Position numbers and translations under genes: made by a program. The notes under the pieces are model-generated. The model was not told the origin of the DNA, searched no databases, and saw nothing but the letters and a program-made list of their open reading frames with translations. From the NCBI RefSeq assembly GCF_030161235.1, contig NZ_BSPW01000024.1:62001-126000 (forward strand): a stretch of DNA of 64,000 nt, in the 5' to 3' direction. Source of the DNA: Vibrio zhanjiangensis (lineage in GTDB: Bacteria; Pseudomonadota; Gammaproteobacteria; Enterobacterales; Vibrionaceae). This document shows positions 27,135 to 35,143 of this stretch, one piece after another. Positions within the stretch are counted from its first letter, which is position 1, and each line of letters opens with the position of its first letter.

Positions 27135-28265
27135 ATGAGAGTAGGTTTAGTCGGCTGGCGAGGCATGGTTGGTTCAGTACTTATGCAGCGCATGGTAGAA
27201 GAAAACGATTTTGACCATATTGAGCCGGTATTTTACAGCACATCTCAAGTTGGCATTCCAGCTCCTGTGTTTTCCGATCGCCAAATCGGAGGAGAAGCTG
27301 GGTTATTGCAAGATGCTTACGATATTGAAAGTTTGAAGCAGCTTGATGCTGTTGTGACATGTCAAGGTGGCAGTTATACAGAGAAAGTGTATCCTGAGCT
27401 ACGCAAAGCGGGTTGGAAAGGATATTGGATTGATGCTGCGTCAACATTACGTATGGCATCGGACTCAATCATTACTTTAGATCCAGTGAATCATACCCAG
27501 ATCCAGCAAGGGATTCACCAAGGTACGACTACCTTTGTTGGTGGTAACTGCACCGTAAGCCTTATGCTTATGGGCTTAGGTGGTTTGTTTGAAAAAGGCT
27601 TGGTTGAGTGGGCGAGTGCTATGACTTATCAAGCGGCTTCTGGTGCTGGCGCTCAGAACATGCGTGAGCTTATTTCGCAAATGGGTGTGATTAATGACTC
27701 AGTGAGTTCTGAACTGGCGAATCCTTCGAGCTCCATTCTTGATATTGATAAGCGAGTAGCGGATATCATGCGTTGTGACTCTTTCCCAACCGATAAGTTT
27801 GGTGTGCCACTTGCGGGTTCTCTTATCCCTTGGATTGATGTTAAGCGTGATAACGGTCAAAGCAAAGAAGAATGGAAAGCAGGCGTTGAAGCGAATAAAA
27901 TTTTGGGCTTTCAAGATTCTCCAGTGCCTATTGATGGAACATGCGTTCGCATAGGAGCCATGCGTTGCCACTCACAGGCACTGGCTATCAAGTTAAAGCA
28001 AAACGTGCCTATGGATGAAATTGAGGAAATGATTGCTACTCATAACGATTGGGTTAAAGTCATTCCAAATGAGCGTGATATTACCGCTCAAGAGCTGACC
28101 CCAGCAAAAGTCACAGGTACGTTGTCTATCCCTGTCGGTCGATTACGCAAGATGGCGATGGGAGATGATTTCCTTAACGCGTTCACCGTGGGTGATCAGT
28201 TACTATGGGGAGCGGCAGAGCCTCTACGCCGGACACTGCGTATTATTTTGGCGGAGAAAGCTTAA
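27135..28265 (+). CDS. asd: Aspartate-semialdehyde dehydrogenase
   Basis: Reduces aspartyl phosphate to aspartate semialdehyde, the branch point to lysine/diaminopimelate, threonine and methionine. The 376-residue protein begins with the NADPH-binding motif [14 protein letters not shown]. It has the catalytic cysteine in [11 protein letters not shown] (about 137) and the active-site His/Arg region [33 protein letters not shown] is diagnostic of the gammaproteobacterial enzyme. Vibrios can have two asd genes; this one is of the long enterobacterial type. GGAGAG precedes the ATG; a strong terminator follows. Confidence 0.97.
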   Translation: MRVGLVGWRGMVGSVLMQRMVEENDFDHIEPVFYSTSQVGIPAPVFSDRQIGGEAGLLQDAYDIESLKQLDAVVTCQGGSYTEKVYPELRKAGWKGYWIDAASTLRMASDSIITLDPVNHTQIQQGIHQGTTTFVGGNCTVSLMLMGLGGLFEKGLVEWASAMTYQAASGAGAQNMRELISQMGVINDSVSSELANPSSSILDIDKRVADIMRCDSFPTDKFGVPLAGSLIPWIDVKRDNGQSKEEWKAGVEANKILGFQDSPVPIDGTCVRIGAMRCHSQALAIKLKQNVPMDEIEEMIATHNDWVKVIPNERDITAQELTPAKVTGTLSIPVGRLRKMAMGDDFLNAFTVGDQLLWGAAEPLRRTLRIILAEKA

Positions 28266-28289
28266 TCAGCTAATAACTGTTTACTAGGA

Positions 28290-28319
28290 GGGCTGGCGCA
28301 ATGTCAGCCCTTTTCTTTT
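28290..28319 (+). terminator. Terminator of asd
   Basis: GGGCTG (28290-28295) and CAGCCC (28305-28310) pair and are followed by TTTTCTTTT. It lies between convergent asd and the channel gene. Confidence 0.8.
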
Positions 28320-28322
28320 GCA

Positions 28323-29159
28323 CTATGCTTTGACAATTCGCTTGTCGGGATCAGCCAGCTCACTGCCGCAGTGCTTGCAATGCATGGCATCGGAATCATG
28401 TCCTGCACGATTACAGTTGGGACATTTAACCAACTCTTTATGCGCATTCATTTCTTTGTTCAATTCTGCTGTGATAATGCCGGTGGGTACAGCAAGAATT
28501 GAGTAGCCCAATAGCATGGTAAGTGAGGCTAGCGCTTTTCCTAAATGAGTTTGAGGCACGATATCGCCATAGCCAACCGTCGTAATAGTGACGATGGCCC
28601 AGTAAATACTTTTTGGGATACTGGTAAAGCCATTATTTGGTCCTTCAATGACAAAAATGAGCGAGCCAAAAATAGTCACAAGTATTCCGACTGTGCTGAA
28701 AAAGATCAGTATTTTTCTGCGAGCCATAAGTAGTGAGCGCAATAAAATATTTGAATCTTGTAGATAGCGTACCAGCTTTAACACCCTGAAGATTCGCATT
28801 ACCCGCAGCAAGCGAATAACACCCATAAAGGATGCACCAGGGAAGAAAAAGGCGAGGTAAGTGGGCAAAATGGCTAAGAGATCAATCACTCCGTAAAAGC
28901 TTTTTGCGTAGGCGATTGGTTTGGGCGAACAATATAGCCTCAGTAAGTACTCGATACTAAACAAAGCGGTAAAGGCATACTCTAGATATCGCAATTCAGT
29001 TTTCCACTGCATGGCAATACTTGGTACTGACTCAAGTACCAGCACCGCAAGAGATGACAAAATGGCAATGATAAGAGCAATATCAAAGGCACGCCCAGCT
29101 TTGGTGTGCGTGCCGAAGATAATGATATACAAATAGTGTTTTAAAGCGTGGCGTGGCAT
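28323..29159 (-). CDS. Voltage-gated-type potassium/ion channel with zinc ribbon
   Basis: A 278-residue six-helix cation channel. The S4-like helix IRLLRVMRIFRVLKLVRYL has Arg/Lys at every third position. The pore loop TTVGYGDIVP is a K+ selectivity filter. The C-terminal cytosolic end carries CPNC and CKHCG, a small zinc ribbon that is common in proteobacterial members. It probably senses membrane voltage and passes K+. It lies between asd (convergent) and ychE (same strand, about 50 bp), and may be co-transcribed with ychE. Confidence 0.9.
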   Translation of the reverse strand: MPRHALKHYLYIIIFGTHTKAGRAFDIALIIAILSSLAVLVLESVPSIAMQWKTELRYLEYAFTALFSIEYLLRLYCSPKPIAYAKSFYGVIDLLAILPTYLAFFFPGASFMGVIRLLRVMRIFRVLKLVRYLQDSNILLRSLLMARRKILIFFSTVGILVTIFGSLIFVIEGPNNGFTSIPKSIYWAIVTITTVGYGDIVPQTHLGKALASLTMLLGYSILAVPTGIITAELNKEMNAHKELVKCPNCNRAGHDSDAMHCKHCGSELADPDKRIVKA

Positions 29160-29210
29160 GAGAGAACTACCTTTTAATCAGTAGTGCCAATCATACCTGT
29201 ATCAGTATTC

Positions 29211-29849
29211 TTAAGCCAATCCGGGAAATAAGTTTCTCAGTCCATTGGCGATAAATTCAATGCCTAATGCACCAAGTATTAAACCCATGATACGGGTGAT
29301 GACGTTAATGCCAGTTTGCCCCAAAAAACGCACGATCAGTGGGGCAGAGCGAAACAGCAGCCAAGAGCAAAAACAAAATAAACCCACAGTAATACTGATA
29401 CCAACAGTGTCAATCGCCGTCGGGTATCGAGCACCGTAAACAATAGTAGAGCTTATGGCACCAGGTCCTGCCATAAGCGGCATGGCTAGAGGTACGACAC
29501 CTATCTGCTCGCGGCTTACATATTCTGATTTTTCCTGCTTGTTTTGCTTATCTTCACCCAATTTACCACTCATCATTGAAAACGCGATGCTAAGCAAAAG
29601 CAAACCACCAGCAACACGAAATGAATCCAATGAAATACTAAACATATCCAGCAGAAGTTGGCCTGCCAAGAGCGAAATAATCAATATAATAGCGACGGCC
29701 AGATTCGCTGTGGTGGCTGTTTTGTGTTTTTCTTCTGCAGTCATATGACCAGTGAGAGAAACAAAAACGGGCATGATGCCGACTGGGTTGACTGCGGCAA
29801 CTAAGCCAAGAAAGAACTGTAAAAAAATCGCGAATTCGAATGTTTGCAT
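29211..29849 (-). CDS. ychE: MarC/YchE-family inner-membrane protein
   Basis: A 212-residue protein with six membrane helices. FFLGLVAAVNPVGIMPVFVSLTGHMT and IGVVPLAMPLMAGPGAISSTIVYG are the two halves of the MarC-family repeat. Members have been proposed to move amino acids. Its position next to adhE is the same as that of ychE in E. coli, which supports the YchE subgroup. Divergent from adhE, with 581 bp between them. Confidence 0.88.
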   Translation of the reverse strand: MQTFEFAIFLQFFLGLVAAVNPVGIMPVFVSLTGHMTAEEKHKTATTANLAVAIILIISLLAGQLLLDMFSISLDSFRVAGGLLLLSIAFSMMSGKLGEDKQNKQEKSEYVSREQIGVVPLAMPLMAGPGAISSTIVYGARYPTAIDTVGISITVGLFCFCSWLLFRSAPLIVRFLGQTGINVITRIMGLILGALGIEFIANGLRNLFPGLA

Positions 29850-30430
29850 TACGGGTGCCTAAACAAAAGAAAAGTTAACTGACTGTAACATGCGGAATAT
29901 AGTTGAAATTGAACGGAGTCACGAGTGAAAAAAGCTAATTATTGGCAAAAATATCGACTTGGCTACTTCTAAGGCAGGTTGTATGTTAACCGATTTATAT
30001 GATTATTAACATTTGGTCATTGACGTTCACAATTTGTGCTAGTCTACAGATTTATAGCATGAGACAAATGTGTTCATGTAACACGTCATTTATGGTGTGC
30101 ATGTAACTAACATTTTTCGAACTGAAATTTATTTACAGCTTTTTGATGAAATAGCAGCTGCATGACATAAGTTGTAAATGTTTTGTGCAGTTTGGTGAAT
30201 GAGTTAAGCCATAGTAAATATGTGGCTTTTTGGTTGTTTGGCGTTTCTTTTGCTGCCAGCCATCAAATAGTTCTACCTAACTGATCTGGGTCAATTTTTT
30301 TCACTGACTGAAATAATATAATCAGTCGTGAAAGCTATTTACTAAAGAAGCTGACAGATAGACACACTATGAGGTCGCTAAGTTTTGTTAATAAAGAGTT
30401 TTTACAATTTGTTAATTTAGGAGATTCCCT
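29850..30430. promoter_or_regulatory. Long adhE upstream region
   Basis: A 581-bp gap between divergent ychE and adhE, long as is usual for adhE. It has a palindrome GTGTTCATGTAACAC (30070-30084) and CTGATCTGGGTCAA (30281-30294), which differs at two positions from the FNR consensus TTGATnnnnATCAA. GGAG is 7 bases before the adhE ATG. No convincing small gene was seen. Confidence 0.45.
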
Positions 30431-33124
30431 ATGCCTGTCACTAATATGGCTGAACTTGATGCAATGGTTGCGCGTGTTAAAAAAGCGCAGCAAGAGTTCG
30501 CAACATACACTCAGGAGCAAGTCGATAAGATTTTTCGTGCTGCCTCTCTCGCCGCAAACCAAGCACGTATCCCGCTGGCTCAGCAAGCGGTTGAAGAGTC
30601 TGGTATGGGTATCGTTGAAGATAAAGTAATAAAAAACCACTTTGCCTCTGAGTTTATCTACAACAAGTACAAAGACGAAAAAACCTGTGGCATCCTTGAA
30701 CAAGATGACAATCTTGGCACTATGACCATTGCTGAACCTGTTGGGATTATCTGTGGTATTGTGCCGACAACAAACCCAACGTCAACGGCAATATTCAAGT
30801 CTCTTATTTCTCTTAAAACTCGCAACGGCATCATCTTCTCGCCTCACCCAAGAGCGAAGAACTCAACCAATGATGCGGCTAAACTCGTTCTAGAGGCAGC
30901 GGTAGCAGCAGGTGCACCGAAAGACATTATCGGCTGGATTGATCAGCCATCTGTTGAGCTTTCTAATGCTCTTATGAAGCACGATGATATTGCTCTTATT
31001 CTTGCAACAGGTGGCCCAGGCATGGTGAAAGCAGCCTACTCGTCTGGTAAACCTGCAATCGGCGTAGGTGCAGGTAATGTTCCTGTTGTTATCGATGAAA
31101 CTGCTGATATTAAACGTGCCGTTGCATCAATCTTGATGTCCAAAACATTTGATAACGGCGTTGTTTGTGCTTCAGAGCAAGCTGCCATCGTCGTTGATGA
31201 AGTTTATGATGAAGTGAAAGCACGTTTTACTTCTCACAAAGCGTACGTTCTTTCTAAGGCTGAAGCAGAGAAAGTTCGTGGCGTTCTTCTTATCGAAGGT
31301 GCGTTGAATGCTAAAATAGTGGGCCAGCCTGCGCCAGCAATCGCGGAAATGGCAGGCGTTTCTGTGCCAGCTGATACCAAAGTACTTGTTGGTGAAGGCC
31401 TTGGTAAAGTGTCATACGATGATGCTTTTGCTCATGAGAAGCTCTCGCCAACGTTAGGCCTATTCCGTGCGGATAACTTTGAAGATGCTGTCGCTCAAGC
31501 GGTAACCATGGTAGAAATTGGTGGTATCGGTCATACCTCTGGTCTATATACTAACCAAGATACCAATGCAGATCGTATTCGTTATTTTGGTGACAAGCTT
31601 AAAACGGCGCGTATTTTGATCAACATCCCGACCACTCACGGCGGTATCGGTGATTTGTACAACTTTAATGTTGCCCCTTCTCTAACTCTTGGTTGTGGTT
31701 CTTGGGGTGGTAACTCTATTTCAGAGAATGTCGGTCCTAAACACCTAATCAACAAGAAAACTGTAGCCAAGCGAGCTGAAAACATGTTGTGGCATAAACT
31801 ACCTAAGTCTATCTACTTCCGTCGTGGTAGCCTTCCTATTGCTTTGAGTGATTTAGAAGGTAAAAAACGCGCTTTCCTAGTCACAGACCGTTTCCTATTT
31901 AACAACGGTTACGCGGATGATGTTGTGAGCTTATTAAAAGCGCAAGGCATGGAAGTACAAACATTCTTTGATGTAGAAGCAGACCCTACGCTTTCTGTGG
32001 TTGAAAAAGGCGCTGAAGCAATGAAGAGCTTCCAACCTGACACCATTATCGCACTCGGTGGCGGCTCGCCAATGGATGCGGCGAAGATCATGTGGGTAAT
32101 GTATGAACACCCAGATACACACTTCGAAGAACTTGCCATGCGCTTTATGGACATTCGTAAGCGTATCTACAAGTTCCCTAAAATGGGTCAAAAAGCCGAG
32201 CTTGTTTGTATCACGACAACGTCTGGCACAGGTTCAGAAGTGACACCATTTGCGGTGGTCACTGACGATAAAACAGGTGCTAAGTACCCATTAGCAGATT
32301 ACGAAATTACGCCAAACATGGCGATCGTAGATGCTAACTTAGTGATGAACATGCCTAAATCACTGACTGCGTTTGGTGGCTATGATGCAGTGACTCACGC
32401 TTTGGAAGCTTATGTGTCAGTTCTTGCCAACGAATATTCAGATGGTCAAGCGCTGCAAGCTCTTAAGATGCTCAAAGAATATCTACCATCAAGCTATGCA
32501 AATGGTGCCAATGACCCGATTGCTCGTGAGAAAGTACACAATGCTGCAACCATTGCAGGTATCGCTTTTGCGAATGCTTTCCTTGGTGTTTGTCACTCAA
32601 TGGCGCACAAAATTGGTGCTGAGTTCCACTTACCACATGGTTTGGCTAACGCATTGCTGATTTCTAACGTGGTCCGTTACAACGCCAATGATAACCCAAC
32701 CAAGCAAACCGCTTTCTCTCAATACGACCGACCACAAGCTCGTCGCCGTTATGCAGAGGTAGCCGATCACCTAGGACTAAGCCAAGAGGGCGATCGCACG
32801 GCTCAGAAGATTGAGCGTTTACTGGCTTGGCTGGATGAGCTAAAAGTGAATTTGGACATCCCAATGTCTATTCAGGCAGCAGGGGTAGCTGAAGCAGACT
32901 TTGTGGCTAAACTGGACGAGCTTGCGGTTGAAGCATTTGATGACCAATGTACTGGTGCGAACCCTCGTTACCCATTGATCAGTGAGCTTAAAGCGGTACT
33001 GCTGGATTCTTACTATGGTAAAGCGTTTGTAGAAGGTGAAACCTTCGAAGGCACGACCGTAATTAAGAAAAAAGCCGATCAAAAGGCAGCGCCTAAAGCC
33101 AAAAAAAGCAAAACTAACGCATAA
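30431..33124 (+). CDS. adhE: Bifunctional acetaldehyde-CoA/alcohol dehydrogenase
   Basis: An 897-residue fermentative enzyme that reduces acetyl-CoA to acetaldehyde and then ethanol, regenerating NAD+. The N-terminal aldehyde dehydrogenase (1 to about 440) has the catalytic Cys in DNGVVCASEQA. The C-terminal iron alcohol dehydrogenase (about 450-870) has IALGGGSPMDAAKIMW and the metal-binding GVCHSMAHKIGAEFHLPHG. It is similar in length to E. coli AdhE (891), which forms spirosomes. The tail is Lys/Ala-rich. The long upstream region suggests oxygen- and redox-dependent control. A bidirectional terminator follows. Confidence 0.98.
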   Translation: MPVTNMAELDAMVARVKKAQQEFATYTQEQVDKIFRAASLAANQARIPLAQQAVEESGMGIVEDKVIKNHFASEFIYNKYKDEKTCGILEQDDNLGTMTIAEPVGIICGIVPTTNPTSTAIFKSLISLKTRNGIIFSPHPRAKNSTNDAAKLVLEAAVAAGAPKDIIGWIDQPSVELSNALMKHDDIALILATGGPGMVKAAYSSGKPAIGVGAGNVPVVIDETADIKRAVASILMSKTFDNGVVCASEQAAIVVDEVYDEVKARFTSHKAYVLSKAEAEKVRGVLLIEGALNAKIVGQPAPAIAEMAGVSVPADTKVLVGEGLGKVSYDDAFAHEKLSPTLGLFRADNFEDAVAQAVTMVEIGGIGHTSGLYTNQDTNADRIRYFGDKLKTARILINIPTTHGGIGDLYNFNVAPSLTLGCGSWGGNSISENVGPKHLINKKTVAKRAENMLWHKLPKSIYFRRGSLPIALSDLEGKKRAFLVTDRFLFNNGYADDVVSLLKAQGMEVQTFFDVEADPTLSVVEKGAEAMKSFQPDTIIALGGGSPMDAAKIMWVMYEHPDTHFEELAMRFMDIRKRIYKFPKMGQKAELVCITTTSGTGSEVTPFAVVTDDKTGAKYPLADYEITPNMAIVDANLVMNMPKSLTAFGGYDAVTHALEAYVSVLANEYSDGQALQALKMLKEYLPSSYANGANDPIAREKVHNAATIAGIAFANAFLGVCHSMAHKIGAEFHLPHGLANALLISNVVRYNANDNPTKQTAFSQYDRPQARRRYAEVADHLGLSQEGDRTAQKIERLLAWLDELKVNLDIPMSIQAAGVAEADFVAKLDELAVEAFDDQCTGANPRYPLISELKAVLLDSYYGKAFVEGETFEGTTVIKKKADQKAAPKAKKSKTNA

Positions 33125-33194
33125 GTAGGTATGGGTTATGAGATATGAGATAGGTTTTCGCTAGCACGAACCAACCTAACTATCGGGAAAAACC

Positions 33195-33224
33195 AAGCCC
33201 CAGATGAAAGTCTGGGGCTTTTTA
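33195..33224. terminator. Bidirectional terminator adhE / metRS-like gene
   Basis: AAGCCCCAGA (33195-33204) and TCTGGGGCTT (33211-33220) pair over 10 bp with TTT following on the plus strand, and a T-rich stretch on the minus strand. The two genes converge on it. Confidence 0.9.
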
Positions 33225-33228
33225 TCGT

Positions 33229-34785
33229 CTATATCTTTTGCCAGTGACTATTAGCAGAAAGTGCCACTGCATCTTTTAAGATCAAAGCATGATGCTCAAA
33301 GAGAGATGATGAGGGGGTACCTTTTTCTTCGATGATGGTCTGACAAAGTGCGGGTGTGATGGGCGAGAGTAACCAAACAAGCTCACGAACAAGATTACTC
33401 ACCACTAGGCAGGTTTGTTTCGCTTTGACTTCGGGTTGCTCTTTGTTCACCAGCCACGGTGCTCTTTGGTGGAAGAAACCATTTAGCTCGGCCAGTGCTG
33501 AATTTATCACTTTGGCCACGCGGTTAAGATCACGAGTTTGATACGCGTTAATAGTGTTCTCAAGCATTGGAATAACCTTGTTGATGCAAGCAAGGCTCTC
33601 TTGATCAAGCAGAGAAATTTCAGCGAGTTTGATTTCGCCAGCAAAGTTCTTGGTGATCAGTGTGTGGTTGCGTTTGACGAGATTGGCGAGGTTATTGAGC
33701 AGATCGGCATTAATGGTTTGGGCAAACTCATCGAGGACTAAATTGCCGTCTCGATGCAGCGGCTTGTGACGTACAAGTGCGTAACGCAGCCCATCGCAAG
33801 TCAGTTTCTCAGAAAAGACGCTGGGATTCACCGTGGTGTCAGGATTGGACTTAGATATTTTCTCGCCGCCAATGGTCCACCAGCCATGTACTATCAGTTT
33901 TTGTGGTAATGGGATATCCAAAGCCAATAAAAATGCAGGCCAGTATACCGCATGAAACAGGAGGATATCTTTACCGATTACGTGTTGTGTATGGGTAAGA
34001 GTATGCGTACTGCCACCACAGTTCTGTATTGCGCTAAGGTAACTAAACAGCGCATCAATCCAAACATATACCGTATGGTTTGGATTACTTGGTACTTGGA
34101 TGCCCCACTTGTTATTAATCCGAGACACAGACAAATCGTCGAGTGGTGCTGACTTTAGTTGCTCGATTAAGCTTTGCTGATAATGAGCAGGCTCAATACA
34201 GCCATGGTTCGATTGGTAGTATTCAATCAGTGCTTCACGATATTTCTCGAGGCGAAATAGGTAGGTTTCCTCCTGACTGAAAATTACTTTGCGCTTATGG
34301 ACTGGGCAGCATGCGCCATCGAGCAGGTCTTTTTCAGGATAAAACTGTTCGCACGCAATGCAATAGTGTCCAGAATAGTGCCCAAGATAGATATCTCCTT
34401 GCTGCTCGAGCCGCTGCCAAATATGTTGGATGTTTAATTTGTGCTGGGTATCTGTGGTGCGGATAAAAGTATCAGGTTCAATTGCAAGCTTTGGCCATAA
34501 CACTTGAAAACTTTGTGAAAGGGTATCGACAAAATCTTGCGCTGGGAGATTATTTGACAGAGCTGCTGAGGCAATTTTTTGGCCATGTTCGTCAGTGCCT
34601 GTGATGAGTTGGCAGCCGATATCCGTCTGTGAAAGGCGCTCATATCGACAAAAAATATCAGCGATAATGCTAGTGTAGGCGTGACCTAAGTGTGGCTCTC
34701 CGTTGGCGTAAAATATCGGGGTCGTAATAAACTCTATTTTTGATGATTTAGATAAATTTAGCTTAAAACTATGGTTGGTATTCAT
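33229..34785 (-). CDS. Methionyl-tRNA synthetase, short paralogue-type
   Basis: Class I aminoacyl-tRNA synthetase for methionine (518 residues). PIFYANGEPHLGHAYTS holds the HIGH motif (HLGH) and GGEKISKSNPDT the KMSKS loop (KISKS). The insert CIACEQFYPEKDLLDGACC is a single-knuckle type, like Gram-positive enzymes and unlike the E. coli double zinc knuckle. The anticodon-domain mark APWLV is present, but the C-terminal tRNA-binding (dimer) domain of MetG (~677 residues) is missing. It is therefore likely a second, possibly acquired, MetRS. AAGGAG lies before the ATG, inside a predicted hairpin, and a Met-rich leader ORF precedes it, suggesting induction when charged Met-tRNA is scarce. Confidence 0.92.
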   Translation of the reverse strand: MNTNHSFKLNLSKSSKIEFITTPIFYANGEPHLGHAYTSIIADIFCRYERLSQTDIGCQLITGTDEHGQKIASAALSNNLPAQDFVDTLSQSFQVLWPKLAIEPDTFIRTTDTQHKLNIQHIWQRLEQQGDIYLGHYSGHYCIACEQFYPEKDLLDGACCPVHKRKVIFSQEETYLFRLEKYREALIEYYQSNHGCIEPAHYQQSLIEQLKSAPLDDLSVSRINNKWGIQVPSNPNHTVYVWIDALFSYLSAIQNCGGSTHTLTHTQHVIGKDILLFHAVYWPAFLLALDIPLPQKLIVHGWWTIGGEKISKSNPDTTVNPSVFSEKLTCDGLRYALVRHKPLHRDGNLVLDEFAQTINADLLNNLANLVKRNHTLITKNFAGEIKLAEISLLDQESLACINKVIPMLENTINAYQTRDLNRVAKVINSALAELNGFFHQRAPWLVNKEQPEVKAKQTCLVVSNLVRELVWLLSPITPALCQTIIEEKGTPSSSLFEHHALILKDAVALSANSHWQKI

Positions 34786-34902
34786 TGGCCTATCTCCTTG
34801 TTTTTCAATACTAAGGTTGAAAAGAGAGGCCAGATATCACTTGGTTTTACCACCTTCCCAACCGTGTATTAGGGAATGGTGATGCAGTGATTGATAAATT
34901 TA
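34786..34902 (-). promoter_or_regulatory. Putative attenuator structures and SD-sequestering hairpin
   Basis: Between leader ORF and synthetase start (minus strand) two hairpins can form. First: ATCACT (34886-34891) with AGTGAT (34836-34841), enclosing CACCATTCCC (34872-34881) paired to GGGAAGGTG (34851-34859). Second: TGGCCT plus CTC (34824-34832) with GAG plus AGGCCA (34786-34796), and TTTTCAA/TTGAAAA inside (34802-34823); this buries AAGGAG and touches the start codon. GTGGTAAAA (34845-34853) can instead pair with TTTTACCAC inside the leader ORF (34961-34969). The pairings are seen by eye; their use is inferred. Confidence 0.65.
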
Positions 34903-35004
34903 GAACACGCAGACCATCCCTCGCAGCATTCGCTGTGAAGGCATGTTCATCATCATGCTTGTGGTAAAAGCATGGGAAGTGGCTGGAGTAGTTTTTGTGT
35001 TCAT
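34900..35004 (-). CDS. Putative Met-rich leader peptide of the MetRS-like gene
   Basis: A 34-codon ORF, ATG at 35004 to TAA at 34900. It opens MNTKTTPA and carries Met at positions 1, 17, 18, 19, 21, 26 and 30, so six of the last 18 residues are methionine (MMMNM, then RM, GM). This is the composition of an attenuator leader peptide, in which ribosomes stall at the codons of the scarce amino acid. Upstream TTAGAG is a modest ribosome-binding site. It ends 114 bases before the synthetase start, with competing RNA pairings between. A shorter start at Met17 (34956) is possible. It is not a known gene to me. Confidence 0.7.
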   Translation of the reverse strand: MNTKTTPATSHAFTTSMMMNMPSQRMLRGMVCVF

Positions 35005-35062
35005 GGCTCTAAGCTAACAGACTTGTTAACGGTGGGCAATCTTTGGTTGTTTTTTGTTAAAG

Positions 35063-35105
35063 AAAGCCCTTACTTTGACTTTAGCAGTGAAGGTAAGGGC
35101 TTTTT
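35063..35105 (-). terminator. Terminator of the coiled-coil gene
   Basis: GCCCTTAC (35066-35073) and GTAAGGGC (35093-35100), extended by AAA/TTT, pair around 19 bases; T-rich flanks lie on both sides. It separates the coiled-coil gene from the leader ORF on the same strand, so the leader needs its own promoter or read-through. Confidence 0.75.
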
Positions 35106-35143
35106 ATTTCAAATTGTAAAATGAGATTTAATCTGAATCATTA

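Noticed and set aside
30335..30703. 122-residue ORF antisense to the adhE start
   Set aside because: No ribosome-binding site and it overlaps the conserved adhE coding region; not a gene.
34845..34859. T-box-like antiterminator sequence (GGTGGTAAAACC on the minus strand)
   Set aside because: Resembles the T-box GGGTGGNACC bulge, but no stem I or specifier loop can be seen and T-boxes are rare in gammaproteobacteria. The Met-rich ORF explains the region better.
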